Positions 11,351-21,637 of a DNA stretch of 64,000 bases are shown here, in pieces. The stretch is from Isoetes taiwanensis. Lineage: Eukaryota > Streptophyta > Lycopodiopsida > Isoetales > Isoetaceae. The stretch lies in NCBI GenBank assembly GCA_021234155.1, contig JAJEKV010000060.1, positions 6,160,323 to 6,224,322 on the forward strand, given 5' to 3'. A model generated the notes under the pieces. It was not told the origin of the DNA. It ran no database searches and saw nothing but the letters and a program-made list of their open reading frames with translations. A program made the translations under genes and the position numbers. Numbering within the stretch: the first letter of the stretch is position 1; each line of letters starts with the position of its first letter.

Positions 11351-14300
11351 CTCAAGCAATTGATAGTGGCCATTTCATTACACATATTTCAGCACTATAA
11401 TGCCAACCGCATCCTGAATGTAATGCCAACCGCATCCGGAATGAATTCTTTGTTGTCTTTGTTGTCTAGTGCCGTTCCTATAGCTCCTTAAACGTGGAAA
11501 CAATTTTTCCCAAAATATGGTTATATATGGCATGTCTGACTATAATGAGCATGCTGTGCTCTGCCTCAAGACACATTGTAGCTTTGAGTCCTAGGATCTG
11601 TTAAGCATGACAAATCGTGATATTGTATTTTGAACATTCAAGCTGGGAGCTATTATTCTGTACAATTGAGATATTCAAAGGATTGAATGTGTTTTAAACC
11701 TTAAAGTTTACAGGCCATTGTATACTGGGCCGTTATGTGGGAATAAATTTAAGGACATGTTTTGGGAAAATTTGTTCCATGTTTAAGGAGCTATATGGGC
11801 GATACATGCAGTATGGGTAGAAGCATCCATTAAAAAAAAATTCACGTTATGCACTCCGTTGGAATCATGTGAATTTATAAATCAAATATGTGATATTTGT
11901 CCGCTGAAGTAGATAGCTTAGAGGCTACAAAACAAAAATGTTTCTTCTTCGCTTTTATGGAGTTGTTCATCTGGTGGACCTTGCAACAAGTTTGTCGAAC
12001 CATCTACTATTTGGTTTATCGATCCACTAGTAAATTATGCTCGATTACATGCTGGGTTTGGAATACGAAACACATTGTCCGGTTGTAAGATCGTTCCTGT
12101 TCCTGTTAGGATTAGTTTAGTTTCTCAAATAATTTCCAGTTTCTTTTGCATTGTGCATCATTTCTAGTTTCTTAAATATAAGCATAAGCATTTGGCATAA
12201 CTGCATTCAACTCGTCTTAAAAGAAAACAAGGTGCTGCGCACGAAGGGTTGCCCTCCATGGCCGGAGAGTGAAGTGGCTTAAGTTGTAGTTGTAGACAAT
12301 AGAGTGTTTGAATCGAAACTGCTATTTTAAGACATTGACATTTTGTGAACGTGTTGGTACGCATTTGCATTACTAAGTTCTGCTTAGGCGTTGAGGTGTT
12401 GTTGGAGTAGGTTGTAGTTGGACATATGGACTTTGGGATTTGAGCGCAAGGTATTGGTGTTTGGTGCTTGGTATGGAACTAGGATGGCAGAAGCATAAAG
12501 AGAAGTGTAATAAAGGAGAGAATGGATGTACATGTTTTGTGAAGTGGCTTAAATCGTAGTTGAAAGTTATGTTTTGACATTTTATTGAAATTGGTACTTT
12601 TAGACAATAGAGTACTTGAAACCATGAGTTTATTAATAGGATGATATACATTGGAGTACTTGATAGTTGATAACATACGAAACAATTTATGAAGAATCGA
12701 AATAGAGGAACAAGAGATCAATTTTTTTTGTCAGATCCTTCTCCGTGAGCTGTAATACAAGTACTCTTTTTGTGGTACGACTTTTGATGTACGTGAGACA
12801 AAGTATACTCAATGCCTCATTAATGCCTAAGTAGGACTACAACTTGTTGTAATATACATTTTCCAATACAATGTTTTTGTTGTTTGGTGGGACTTAAGTT
12901 GTTGTGGTAGGTGTTTATTCCAAGAGACAAGTAACAAAGGGCAAGAGCACAAATTGAATGGCGGGAGCAATGTTTGTTTGTGCCATAATTTGCAGATCCT
13001 ACAATAATATCTTTGTAAAATGTAGAGACATGCCTAGACAAGGTATTGACGTATGACCGCTATATGCATATCTTCTTAGCATGCGGTTATTGAAGTTGTT
13101 TCTCTTGGTAAGTAAATAATGCATTCCTGAAACAAATGCTTTATAGCTCAATCAAAGTTATCCATACAACATGGCAAATCAACTTTGTTTTATCTTTTTA
13201 ACCCAGTGGTCCATTGAAGATGGAAGTTGGAAAGCAAATTCATCTCCATCTTCAAATGCAAGATTGGCTCCTTGTCCAAGGGAAGGAGATACAACATGCA
13301 ATAACATCTAAGACGCAAGAATATTGATCGCTTGCTTGTTAAGAAAAAGAACACATTCTCGCATATATTTTTATACCTTCCAAGAGCACTACAAAACTTT
13401 TATACCCTTTTGAAGAAGCACAGGCACATCAAGTATTCTCCTTTTAAAGATCAACTCGTTCCGTAGCCTAGTAGACAATTGAATGAGATTTCATTAGGTA
13501 ATTCAACCAAATAAATTAGTGGGGAATAAGAACCCTGAATTATTTGTTTTGCAAGTCCCTAGTTCTTGAAGGGCATTTAGCAAGCTCGCTTGGCCTCTTG
13601 AGATTCCTTAGCGGCCCACCATGTCCATCTCTCTTTGAGGCATCAAGATTTCATGAACTCCATTAACCAAGGACATGGTAGATGAGGAAACGACACCCAA
13701 GAAGGAGATCGACTTAAAAACCAAAGTAAAACGCTTATAGACACAGAGAGGTCGCCGAAAACCAACGTGAACGAGGGTTTTTGCAGGTTCGCAAGTTTTT
13801 ATCCCAAAACTCCTCTCAATCGATCACCCCAACAACTCATGCAATTTGAGACTTTCCACACATATTCGGGCGAGCTCGATGTGGAAATAAACTGCTAGTA
13901 CAACATCTTTTTTCTTTTCTACTATCTCTAGCCCTCCACTTGGGATATTCTCTTCCTATTCCTTTCTACACCCTAATCTATGCCATTCGTCACACATATT
14001 ACAAGCATATTCCAAATTCACCTAGGGTTTGCCCTTTGGGCAACCCAAAAACCAACACTTATATTAGGATCTTGAATTGAATAGTTTTGTCTCAGGCCAT
14101 TGACGATGTTTAAGACATCGAGCAGAATGCTTGTTTATGATGTCAGAGTAATCGGGCATTCCGCTATAGCTAATTTCTGAGCAAGGTGTAGAGTGCAGCC
14201 TGGAAATGAGACTCATTATGGGTTTTCTTGCCAAAGCTTACATAACTGTGCTAGAGGCTGACCTTTATCCAGTCTGGGACTAATCACAGCTCAAGAACAA

Positions 14301-15214
14301 TGGTTTCCGACCCTTTTTTGCTTGGTCTAGATCGATCTTTTTATCGAATTTCTTACTTTCTTCGCCAGCTGAGGGTTTTAATCTAGCTGATTTTTGAATT
14401 AGATTGATCCACATAGGGAGCCATAAGCACAGTCTGGTAAATTTTAGGGCTAGCAGAGTACGAGCCTTTCAACAAGCTGGCTATACCATTCACTATAACC
14501 TCCAGTTTGCATAATTCCGAGATCTGACTTAATCCAAAGCAGGCAGTGTGTAAGGAATACAAAAACCACAAGTGGAAAAAAGGTATGCTAAAATATACTA
14601 TGCAACAATTTGCATCCTTTACAACGGGATAAATGCTAGTAGTTTATCTACAACAGCCAGGAACTAGGTAAGCTCACCACAATCAAGCTGCTAAGGATGT
14701 TCAAACCATTTGCTTGTTAAGGATACGCCATGAACCCATTACAATTTGATGAATATTCACCTTGTAATTATATCCTTTGCAATTTCAGTCAAATAGAAGC
14801 TACCTTGAAAAGCTTCAATAACACAAGGAAATTTTTTTGATATCGTTTAAGGGAGTTTGTTAGCACTAGAATAACGTCATTTGTCATGGCCAGACCATGG
14901 ACAATGTCGTGTGACTCTACATGTCCATTTAAATATTTAGTAGTTTGTTTGCGACTTTGATGCAAAACCATTTGATGAACTTGTTATTTGACCAATGCCA
15001 TCATCAATTACCAGCATTAAGAGGATTATAGTACATAATATAAATCTGCATGCCGAAATCGACCGTTAAAAATGCAAAAAAAATGAATGCCTTATCATGT
15101 CCAGGGCATTCTAGCCTCCTAAAACAAATGTTCACATCGACCTTAAAGCCTAACCTTGAGACTCTAGATGCTTGTTGAGTAAGGATTAGAGCTTCAGCTC
15201 AAGGATCTGAGAGG
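11351..15214. other. Non-coding part of copy 2
   Basis: Counterpart of 1441-5215. It holds the dispersed motif at 12225-12257 and the flavin-monooxygenase-like scrap at about 13213-13297 (-). Nothing else is supportable. Differences from copy 1 cluster at CAG/CTG, for example near 13185, 13455, 13588 and 14180. Confidence 0.6.
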
Positions 15215-15769
15215 AAGATGAAGCAAGAGGTCTTTCTTTGTGAGAGAAAAGGCTCATTGGTATGAGCATGCAAATAAAGAAAGTTCGAAGTGCTCTTTAG
15301 GTCTGGCCGGAAACATCTTGACGACAATGGAATAACATTAGTTATGGATGCCAATCTTTATTGAATATTTCTTCCAAGAGTACGAAAACTTTTTTTTGAA
15401 AAGCCTTTGCCTAGTACCTATGCAGCGGACCTTCAGCAGTTCCTACCGGCCCTTCAACCAGAAATCTCAGAAGAGGATAATAGTGCCCTTCTTAGGAACA
15501 TTACGTTTGATGAGGTTCATAGAACTCTGAAATCCATGCCGCATGAGAAAACACCAAGCACTGACGGTTTTCCACCGGAATTCCTCCGTTTGGCACAAGC
15601 TCAAGGAATATATGCTGCTAGCAATCAAGGGTGTTTGGGCGGGAAAAGTACTGCACCCGAGCCTGATTGCTGTCTTCGTTGCCTTAGTTCTACAGGTGGA
15701 GAGGCCCTAATCCATATTAGAATGGAGGCCCATAGCTCCGACAGGAACAATATACAAAATACTAGCTAA
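15215..15769 (+). mobile_element. LINE reverse-transcriptase fragment (copy 2)
   Basis: Duplicate of 5216-5772. It encodes QFLPALQPEISEEDNSALLR then NITFDEVHRTLKSMPHEKTP. Around 15420-15460 this copy reads CTTCAGCAGTTCC where copy 1 reads CTTGAAAGGTTCC. The version here fits the LINE linker (LQQFLPAL) better, so copy 1 appears to carry the altered reading. Confidence 0.8.
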
Positions 15770-15923
15770 GCAGTTGGCATTCAAATTAATAAACTGGTGT
15801 GCAAAAGTGAGAACCAGCCGAGAATTCGAAATACATGATGACCAAAAATAGTGCCATCTTCTCCATGGCTAATAAATATTCTTAAATACCACCTGGCAGA
15901 CTCTTGCGCAGTAAATTACTTAT

Positions 15924-16880
15924 TCAACGTTTCAACCAAGGCGTGCCATCGTGGGACGCTTCTTCCTCAAATATATAGGTCAAGGGTGCCACAAGCACAC
16001 CACTTCCAGACATCTGGGAAGGTTTTAGAAATAAGGATTTGAGAGATAAAGGAACTGATTATTATAATTCACAAACAACCAACATATGGCTTACCCCTCT
16101 TGGTTTCTTCACGTAATCGTATAAATCTTTCTTATTTACACAAATTAATATTGTAGAATAATTGACTTTAAGACTATCCTCTTGACTATACCTTTCGGAC
16201 TCACAATCCGGACCACGCATGATGTAACTTCAAGGTTGTTAAAACATCTTTGACCCTCCATGATTGTGCCCCTTTATAGCCGATAGCTTTTACCAGAATC
16301 GAAAACTTGTGAACTCTTCAACACTTCGCAAGCGACATCTTTAGCAGAGTCACCCCATGTGTTAGTTTGTCACCTACATGGCATCCAAAACCGGTGATGA
16401 GAATAGTAAAATAGAAAGCCACGGGTTTGGAAAAAAAAAATTAGCCAATACTCTCATTGATAGTTATATAAAGTAATTGAACTCTCTACCAATAATTGAT
16501 TCCTAGCTCTAAGATGTGTATCCGTGACGTTCAAGCATTTCATGGACAACCTCCAAGGCTCACAGGCTCCAATGGTGCTTTCCTACTAGCAATTAGAACA
16601 TACGAAATATTAAGATCTTGGCCTTGGTTTAAAAAGAGATTACAACATATTTTCCAAGTAAAAGCTCACCTAACTAGACATAACTTTGTCACCTTCTATT
16701 TCCTTAAGATTATTTTTTGTGAAGTGTTGTCCCACCGCTAACAAGGTCCGAATGGCATCTGCAGCACCCATCTCATCATAAATAGAACACCATCAATGAA
16801 ATATGCAAATCCTTCATAACCGAAAAGTTTGGGGCTATTAGTTGATCTGTAAGTGCTTTGGTAAAGCCGAAGCTTTTAGT
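15924..16880 (-). pseudogene. HISN1: ATP phosphoribosyltransferase HISN1, 3' half (copy 2)
   Basis: Same blocks as copy 1 in the same order. Some are better preserved: VAPLTYIFEEE is in frame near 15960-15985, where copy 1 has an extra base. Others are worse: copy 1 keeps RPRW, while this copy has an extra base there. The TAG in place of the exon-final glutamine codon is shared, so it predates the duplication. The two copies complement each other at differing CAG/CTG sites, so part of the apparent decay may be sequencing error. Confidence 0.85.
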
Positions 16881-17679
16881 TTGGGGCCCGCGGTATCATA
16901 TATAGAAATGTAGTTTACAGAATAAGAGCTTATTAAAAACAAAACTGGGAACTACAATATACAGAAAGATAATGAGTTTTAACATACCTCAACCATCTCG
17001 ACCTGTCCACGTCCTTCAAAAACTTGAGACAACACCATCTAGTGAGGTGGATGGTGCGCACCAATTAAATATACTGCAGCGCCCATTAGATGTAAGATGG
17101 CCACTAAAAATCTTCGAAAGTTATGCCCTGCAATGTAATCATGGTAATCTTCTCCACCATAGGCTGCATTCATGCCATCCTATTTCTGACCTTCATGTTC
17201 CAGCAGAAAGACCAAATAGACATTACAATATATAATCTCTCATTCTCATTCATAAGGAAGTTACAATATCGTAAAGTACTAGATTGATCTTATATGATTT
17301 TCCTGTGCATGTTTATTCCCATGAAAATTCTGACAGCAACTCAAATCTGGTTTCTATCTGCTTCTTTCCCTTTTCTCATATGATGGTTCTGGCATGCCAT
17401 ATCACCAACATTTTACGTGTACAAACATAAGCAAGGAATATGTAACTAAAAAATGGATATGATCAATATGGTTGTCATGCATGGGCACTATAGAACATGT
17501 GGAACCATGCTTTAGGACTTTTTCATTTTGTGATGAGTCTTCCAAAGTTGGCCCTTATAATAATCATTTAAGTATTAGCACAACCCAATCCTCTTAATAT
17601 CCTATAAGAACCAATCAAATAAATCCATGAACTTGTAGGAGGGTGAAATGGCATGTTTCCAACCAAATCATGTACAATC

Positions 17680-17957
17680 TAACCGCGCCTCGCTGCCGTC
17701 CAAGCATATCATCCGCACTCAACAAATTCCCAGCTCCATGGGCGTGTATATTCCTCCTAATTTTGTCCACTGTTTTCTCGGACTTCACTCGCTCCAGAAG
17801 AAATTTCCAAACAGGTAGCATGTTACCTCTGCAGATCTTCTTCAGGACTTCAGCTGATGGAAGAGAGCGGTCTGTAGAAGAATATTGAGACGGCGACCAG
17901 TAGCCCATTTCTCCTTGAAGCCATTCCGGATACTAAATCCCACACTCTTATGCACGG
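17680..17957 (-). pseudogene. AUG5: Augmin subunit AUG5 (HAUS5-like), first coding exon (copy 2)
   Basis: Better preserved than copy 1. The frame from EMGY-like MGYWSPSQYSSTDRSLPSAE continues to VLKKICRGNMLPVWKFLLER and VKSEKTVDKIRRNIHAHG. These align residue for residue with the N-terminal calponin-homology-like region of plant AUG5. The preceding DLVSEWLQ segment is out of frame here but in frame in copy 1. The frame runs out in non-homologous sequence after HAHGAGNLLSADDMLG and no downstream exon is seen. Confidence 0.85.
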
Positions 17958-18385
17958 TTGCCCGGCGCAGCCCTCTCCTAGCTTAGCCGGTTTCAAGAGT
18001 GGCTGCCCAACAACGAAAACGACTGAAAGCATTCATGACCAATAAGGGGTTTTTAGCGGTCATAGGCATATTTCAAGCATATCTTGGCATATACCTATAA
18101 TATGCCACAAACCCACATAAACAAGGGTTTGCCCCTTAGGGTAGCCCATTTCCTCGCTTTGAAGCCATTCCGGATACTAAATCCCACACTCTTATGCACT
18201 GTTTGCCCGTGAGCAGGCCTCTCCTGTTAGCTAGTTTCAAGAGTGGCTGCCCAACAACGAAAAACGACCGAGCATTCTGACCAATAAGGGGTTTTAGCGG
18301 TCATAGGCATATTTCAAGCATATCGGCATATACCTATAATATGCCACAAACCCACATAAACAAGGGTTTGCCCCCTAGGGGCAAC
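17905..18385 (+). repeat. Composite tandem repeat, two units (copy 2)
   Basis: Two units of about 240 bp: TTGAAGCCATTCCGGATACT ... GTGGCTGCCCAACAACG ... GGGGTTTTAGCGGTCATAGG ... AACAAGGGTTTGCCCC. The duplicated segment loses homology with copy 1 inside the second unit. This suggests the repeat took part in the duplication breakpoint. Confidence 0.75.
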
Positions 18386-18960
18386 CCAAAAAATGCCATT
18401 GTCGAGGATCTATCATGCGTTCTAATAGTTATACATGCCGAAGTTATGTGATTCATCCCCCCTTTTTTTTTAAATCATCCCATTTAGCAAAAATTACCAA
18501 AACAACGTGTTTAAACTAAGGAGTAATATTTTTGGGTTGCCCCTGGAGGGCAAACCCTCGTTCATGTGGGTTTTCGGCATATTTTGAGCATATGTTGGAA
18601 TATGCCTAGATTATGCCTAAAACTACTTCAAACTGGCGGTATCCTGTAAACTGGCGGTCGTCAGTGTTGCTGGGCGGCCGCTGTGCAAACCGGCTAACTG
18701 GCACCGCCAAAATCGATGCATTCTTGCTCTTTCTACTGAATCTGAGAGCAGAGCTCTTTGCCAAGGGCCAATGTTTCAAAGAAGAGATAAGCTCATCAAG
18801 ATGTTTTTCTGCGCCGTTGGAAAAAGCCCAGTAGTTTTCAGCTCAAATCCGGCGACAATGTTTTTGGTGCAAAGGTTAGCTAATGTAACTGCAGAGGACT
18901 GGAGCACAACATATGAGAATCATCGTAGAATATAGGACTATATTATGGCAGAGTCTGGGG
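18386..18960. repeat. Inverted copy of the ATATGCC repeat and flanks
   Basis: 18531-18615 is the reverse complement of the repeat body at 18299-18385 (GGGTTGCCCC ... GGGCAAACCC ... CATGTGGGTTTTCGGCATAT). 18640-18710 (GTTGCTGGGCGGCC ... AACCGGCTAACTGGC) resembles the inverted exon-adjacent part of the same composite unit. The arrangement is therefore a large imperfect palindrome centred near 18455. No gene is seen. Confidence 0.55.
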
Positions 18961-19179
18961 AGGATCTGAACAAGAAGAGAAATGAAGATCAAGATCAGAT
19001 TAGATGGAGCAGTAGCATCAAGGCCTTGCACGCTTAAATTTGTAAGTTTCATCGACTTTATTTACAGTCATAGAGTAGCTTTGATTTGTTAGATAGTTAA
19101 AGTGAAACAGAACTATCACCACTGCCATCTTATCAAGATTTCTCCTGTAAAGAAAGGGAACTAGAGAAAAAGAAAAATG

Positions 19180-20120
19180 GGGCATGTTCATGCAAAAGCT
19201 GCAATTGTTACAAGCATCGGCTTGTGAGGCTGCATCTGTCGTCCCAAGGGAGGCACCTGAGGTGCTTGAAAAATTGGCAAAGACAATACAGATAAGCTTA
19301 CACCAGGAATGAAAACCAGAACAGATGCCAGTTATCCAAACCCTTTTAGACAAGCGATCATGCATTGGGGTGTTTGGCAATGGATTGGGCTCAAGACGAA
19401 TTGCTGCCTAGCTTCCATTTGACATTTTTATGGAGGATGCGATGGAAGGAAGGAGAGTGCCTGCAACATCAACAGCAAAAGCACTTGCTGGTTACTTTGC
19501 TGTTGGATTCTATATAGTTTTGTGAGTTTCATTTCAACCACATTCTGGCATATGAATAACAAATCTTTGGCAATACAAGGAAAGATGCATCTTTTTGAAC
19601 TTGTGGTCATACTTTTACCATGGTTTTGAAACACCCCTATGTCAGTTTCTGATGTATACTTGTGGGCATAGACTTGATGAGATCACTACAGGCTGTTCAA
19701 GCACATGGTTATCATGGTTTCACACTGGGTTTTTGAGTGTAATTTTTCAGGAACGAGAGCATGTTGATGGTCCGAAGCCTCATATTGAGTCCCGTTTATG
19801 TATGGTATTGTCTATTGTGCCGCTGGCTTCGGCGGCAGTTATTGATGAAGAGGAAGGTTTAATCAGTATGCTATGGATGGAAATGGAGAAGACAATGAGA
19901 GGAAGTTCCTTAACACTCGCCATGCAGCTTTTATAAGCAGTCTGCAAGTCTTGGGATAGTTTGAAAGCTTACTTTCTCCCCCACAATTAGCAATTGCGGC
20001 ATCTAACCAAGCTGCGGCTACAACATCTTCATATGCTGTCGGTATTCGTATAGCTGGAACTCGCGATGGATATATGTCAAGTGACAGTTCGTCCAATAAA
20101 ATAAGTTTGTGCTAGCGGGA
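19180..20120 (+). pseudogene. Degenerate unidentified gene pieces
   Basis: Exon-like blocks: about 19190-19300 encodes QASACEAASVVPREAPEVLE then KLAKTIQ. 19420-19520 encodes GRRVPATSTAKALAGYFAVG. 19751-19935 follows a TTTTTCAG acceptor and encodes DGPKPHIESRLCMVLSIVPL, then after a one-base shift DGNGEDNERKFLNTRHAAFI. About 19965-20105 encodes SLLSPPQLAIAASNQAAATT and TRDGYMSSDSSSNK, with an in-frame TAG before it. Alanine-rich helical composition suggests a soluble eukaryotic protein. I do not recognise the family. Confidence 0.4.
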
Positions 20121-20626
20121 GTCCATGGTCTAGCATGGCAATTGTTGCGGCTCTTTGGGTGGCTATAAAAAGATAAAGTTCTAGCTACAAAATGAGTTAT
20201 GGCGAGTTGTTTTTCCTTATCTGGAAGTTTCGTGATGCAGAGCTGTCTTACGAGGATGAGAGCACAAATTTGTCTGAGATGGTCAATCCCGTTGTTGACA
20301 AAAAACGGGGATGCGATGCCACAGAGACATAAATTCAAGATTCTATCCACGAAAACACTAAACTACTCAATTACATACACAATTTGATCACGGGGCACTT
20401 ATGGACGAGTTTGTATATGAATGTAGGGGAACTACAAACTGATTATAAGAACATGGTAGGGGTCTACTTTAATTTAAATATAGATTATGAAAACATGACT
20501 TTACGTTTAGATTTAGGCCACCTCTCCCTCAAGAAACTGGAGGGCAACCCTCTGTGCGCAGCACCTTGTTTGATATCGATATTCTTCAACTGTTTCAGCA
20601 CTGAAAGCACTTAGAGCACTAAGCAC

Positions 20627-21328
20627 TTGTGCAGGTACTTCTGGGAAATTGATCCCTCAAAAATAGATAGATCTGAGAGATTTGACTGTCATACTTTGAA
20701 AGGAACTACACAACTCCATTGCATAAGACCATGTGACAAGGACAACACTCTAAAGGTAGCTTATAGACCTCTCTTATGCTTCGAGAATTGTGTTCAATTC
20801 CAATGGGACTCCCCGCACCACCTAAGTCAATGCATTGGTGGTTGGGAAACCATCAACTAAAAACCAAGGAGATTAAAGCAACTAATGATGCTAATAAAGC
20901 ATCGATGAAGACTTGCGATAGAAGATGAACATGAAGAAGAGGATGATGAGGAAGACTATGACATAGCTAGTTCTATGGTAGAGGTTGGAGATAATTTTCT
21001 GTCAATGCAAGAGGGAAGGTAATGAAGAGGGGGTTGATTTTTATGTATTGAAGTGCACAGAAGCAAAGAACACTTTGCTTGAGGATTATGTGGATGGATG
21101 GGGAAATGTATTTGGAGTTGAATCTATTATTGTCTCAGGATATTACTATAACAGGTGGGTGGTCTCAAATTTGAGCTACTGGATGACCAGCCTGTGGCTA
21201 GTGTATATAGCCACCTTGTAAGATTAGCTAACTTTGAAATGATTGCAGATGAAGAGGATGGTATGTTGTATACTATGGTTGAAGACACTTGCCAACAGAT
21301 TATATGTAGCCTCCCAAACTCAGCTTAA
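20627..21328 (+). pseudogene. Degenerate unidentified coding sequence with acidic segment
   Basis: Three frames are needed. 20627-20860 includes CIRPCDKDNTLKVAYRPLLC and HHLSQCIGGWE. About 20915-21020 is acidic (EDEHEEEDDEEDYDIASSMV). 21005-21160 encodes EEGVDFYVLKCTEAKNTLLE then DYVDGWGNVFGV. After another shift, 21165-21328 encodes FELLDDQPVASVYSHLVRLA and ends CSLPNSA and stop. A chromatin-associated or transposon-borne protein is conceivable from the acidic stretch. The family is not recognised. Confidence 0.35.
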
Positions 21329-21637
21329 ATTCATTATTCATTTGGTATTCAGTCAAAATACTGTTCATATGGTATTGACTCAATTACTATTCATAGTTTG
21401 ACTATTAAAGCAAAAGCACTCACACAAAAACATCAATGCAATTGTAACCTGAAAATCATGTATTTATGTTCCTCAGACATTAAAAATTGTGGCATATCTC
21501 ACTTTGATAACATGTATAAAATTGTGGCATGTCCGCCTCGAAAGTTATATATAAGTCTTCACTATTTCAATATATAACCTCAGAACCTCGCATGAATCTG
21601 GTCTCAGATCAACTTAACTGAATCAACTTAACATTTG
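21329..21637. other. AT-rich gap
   Basis: No gene or structured repeat is seen between the degenerate plus-strand remnant and the 3' end of the minus-strand RING/phosphatase gene. It probably holds that gene's 3' untranslated region. Confidence 0.4.

Larger units (their letters stand above)
9259..18250 (+). repeat. Copy 2 of large tandem segmental duplication
   Basis: Second copy of 41-8228. It is longer because of the hAT-like insertion at 10322-11032 and about 117 bp near 11755-11870. It lacks about 57 bp after 9517 and about 40 bp near 11460, the latter consistent with deletion between short GTTGTCT repeats kept in copy 1. Gene fragments lie in the same order: ProRS (+), LINE (+), HISN1 (-), AUG5 exon (-). 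It ends in about two units of the tandem repeat, against 1.4 in copy 1. Confidence 0.95.
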
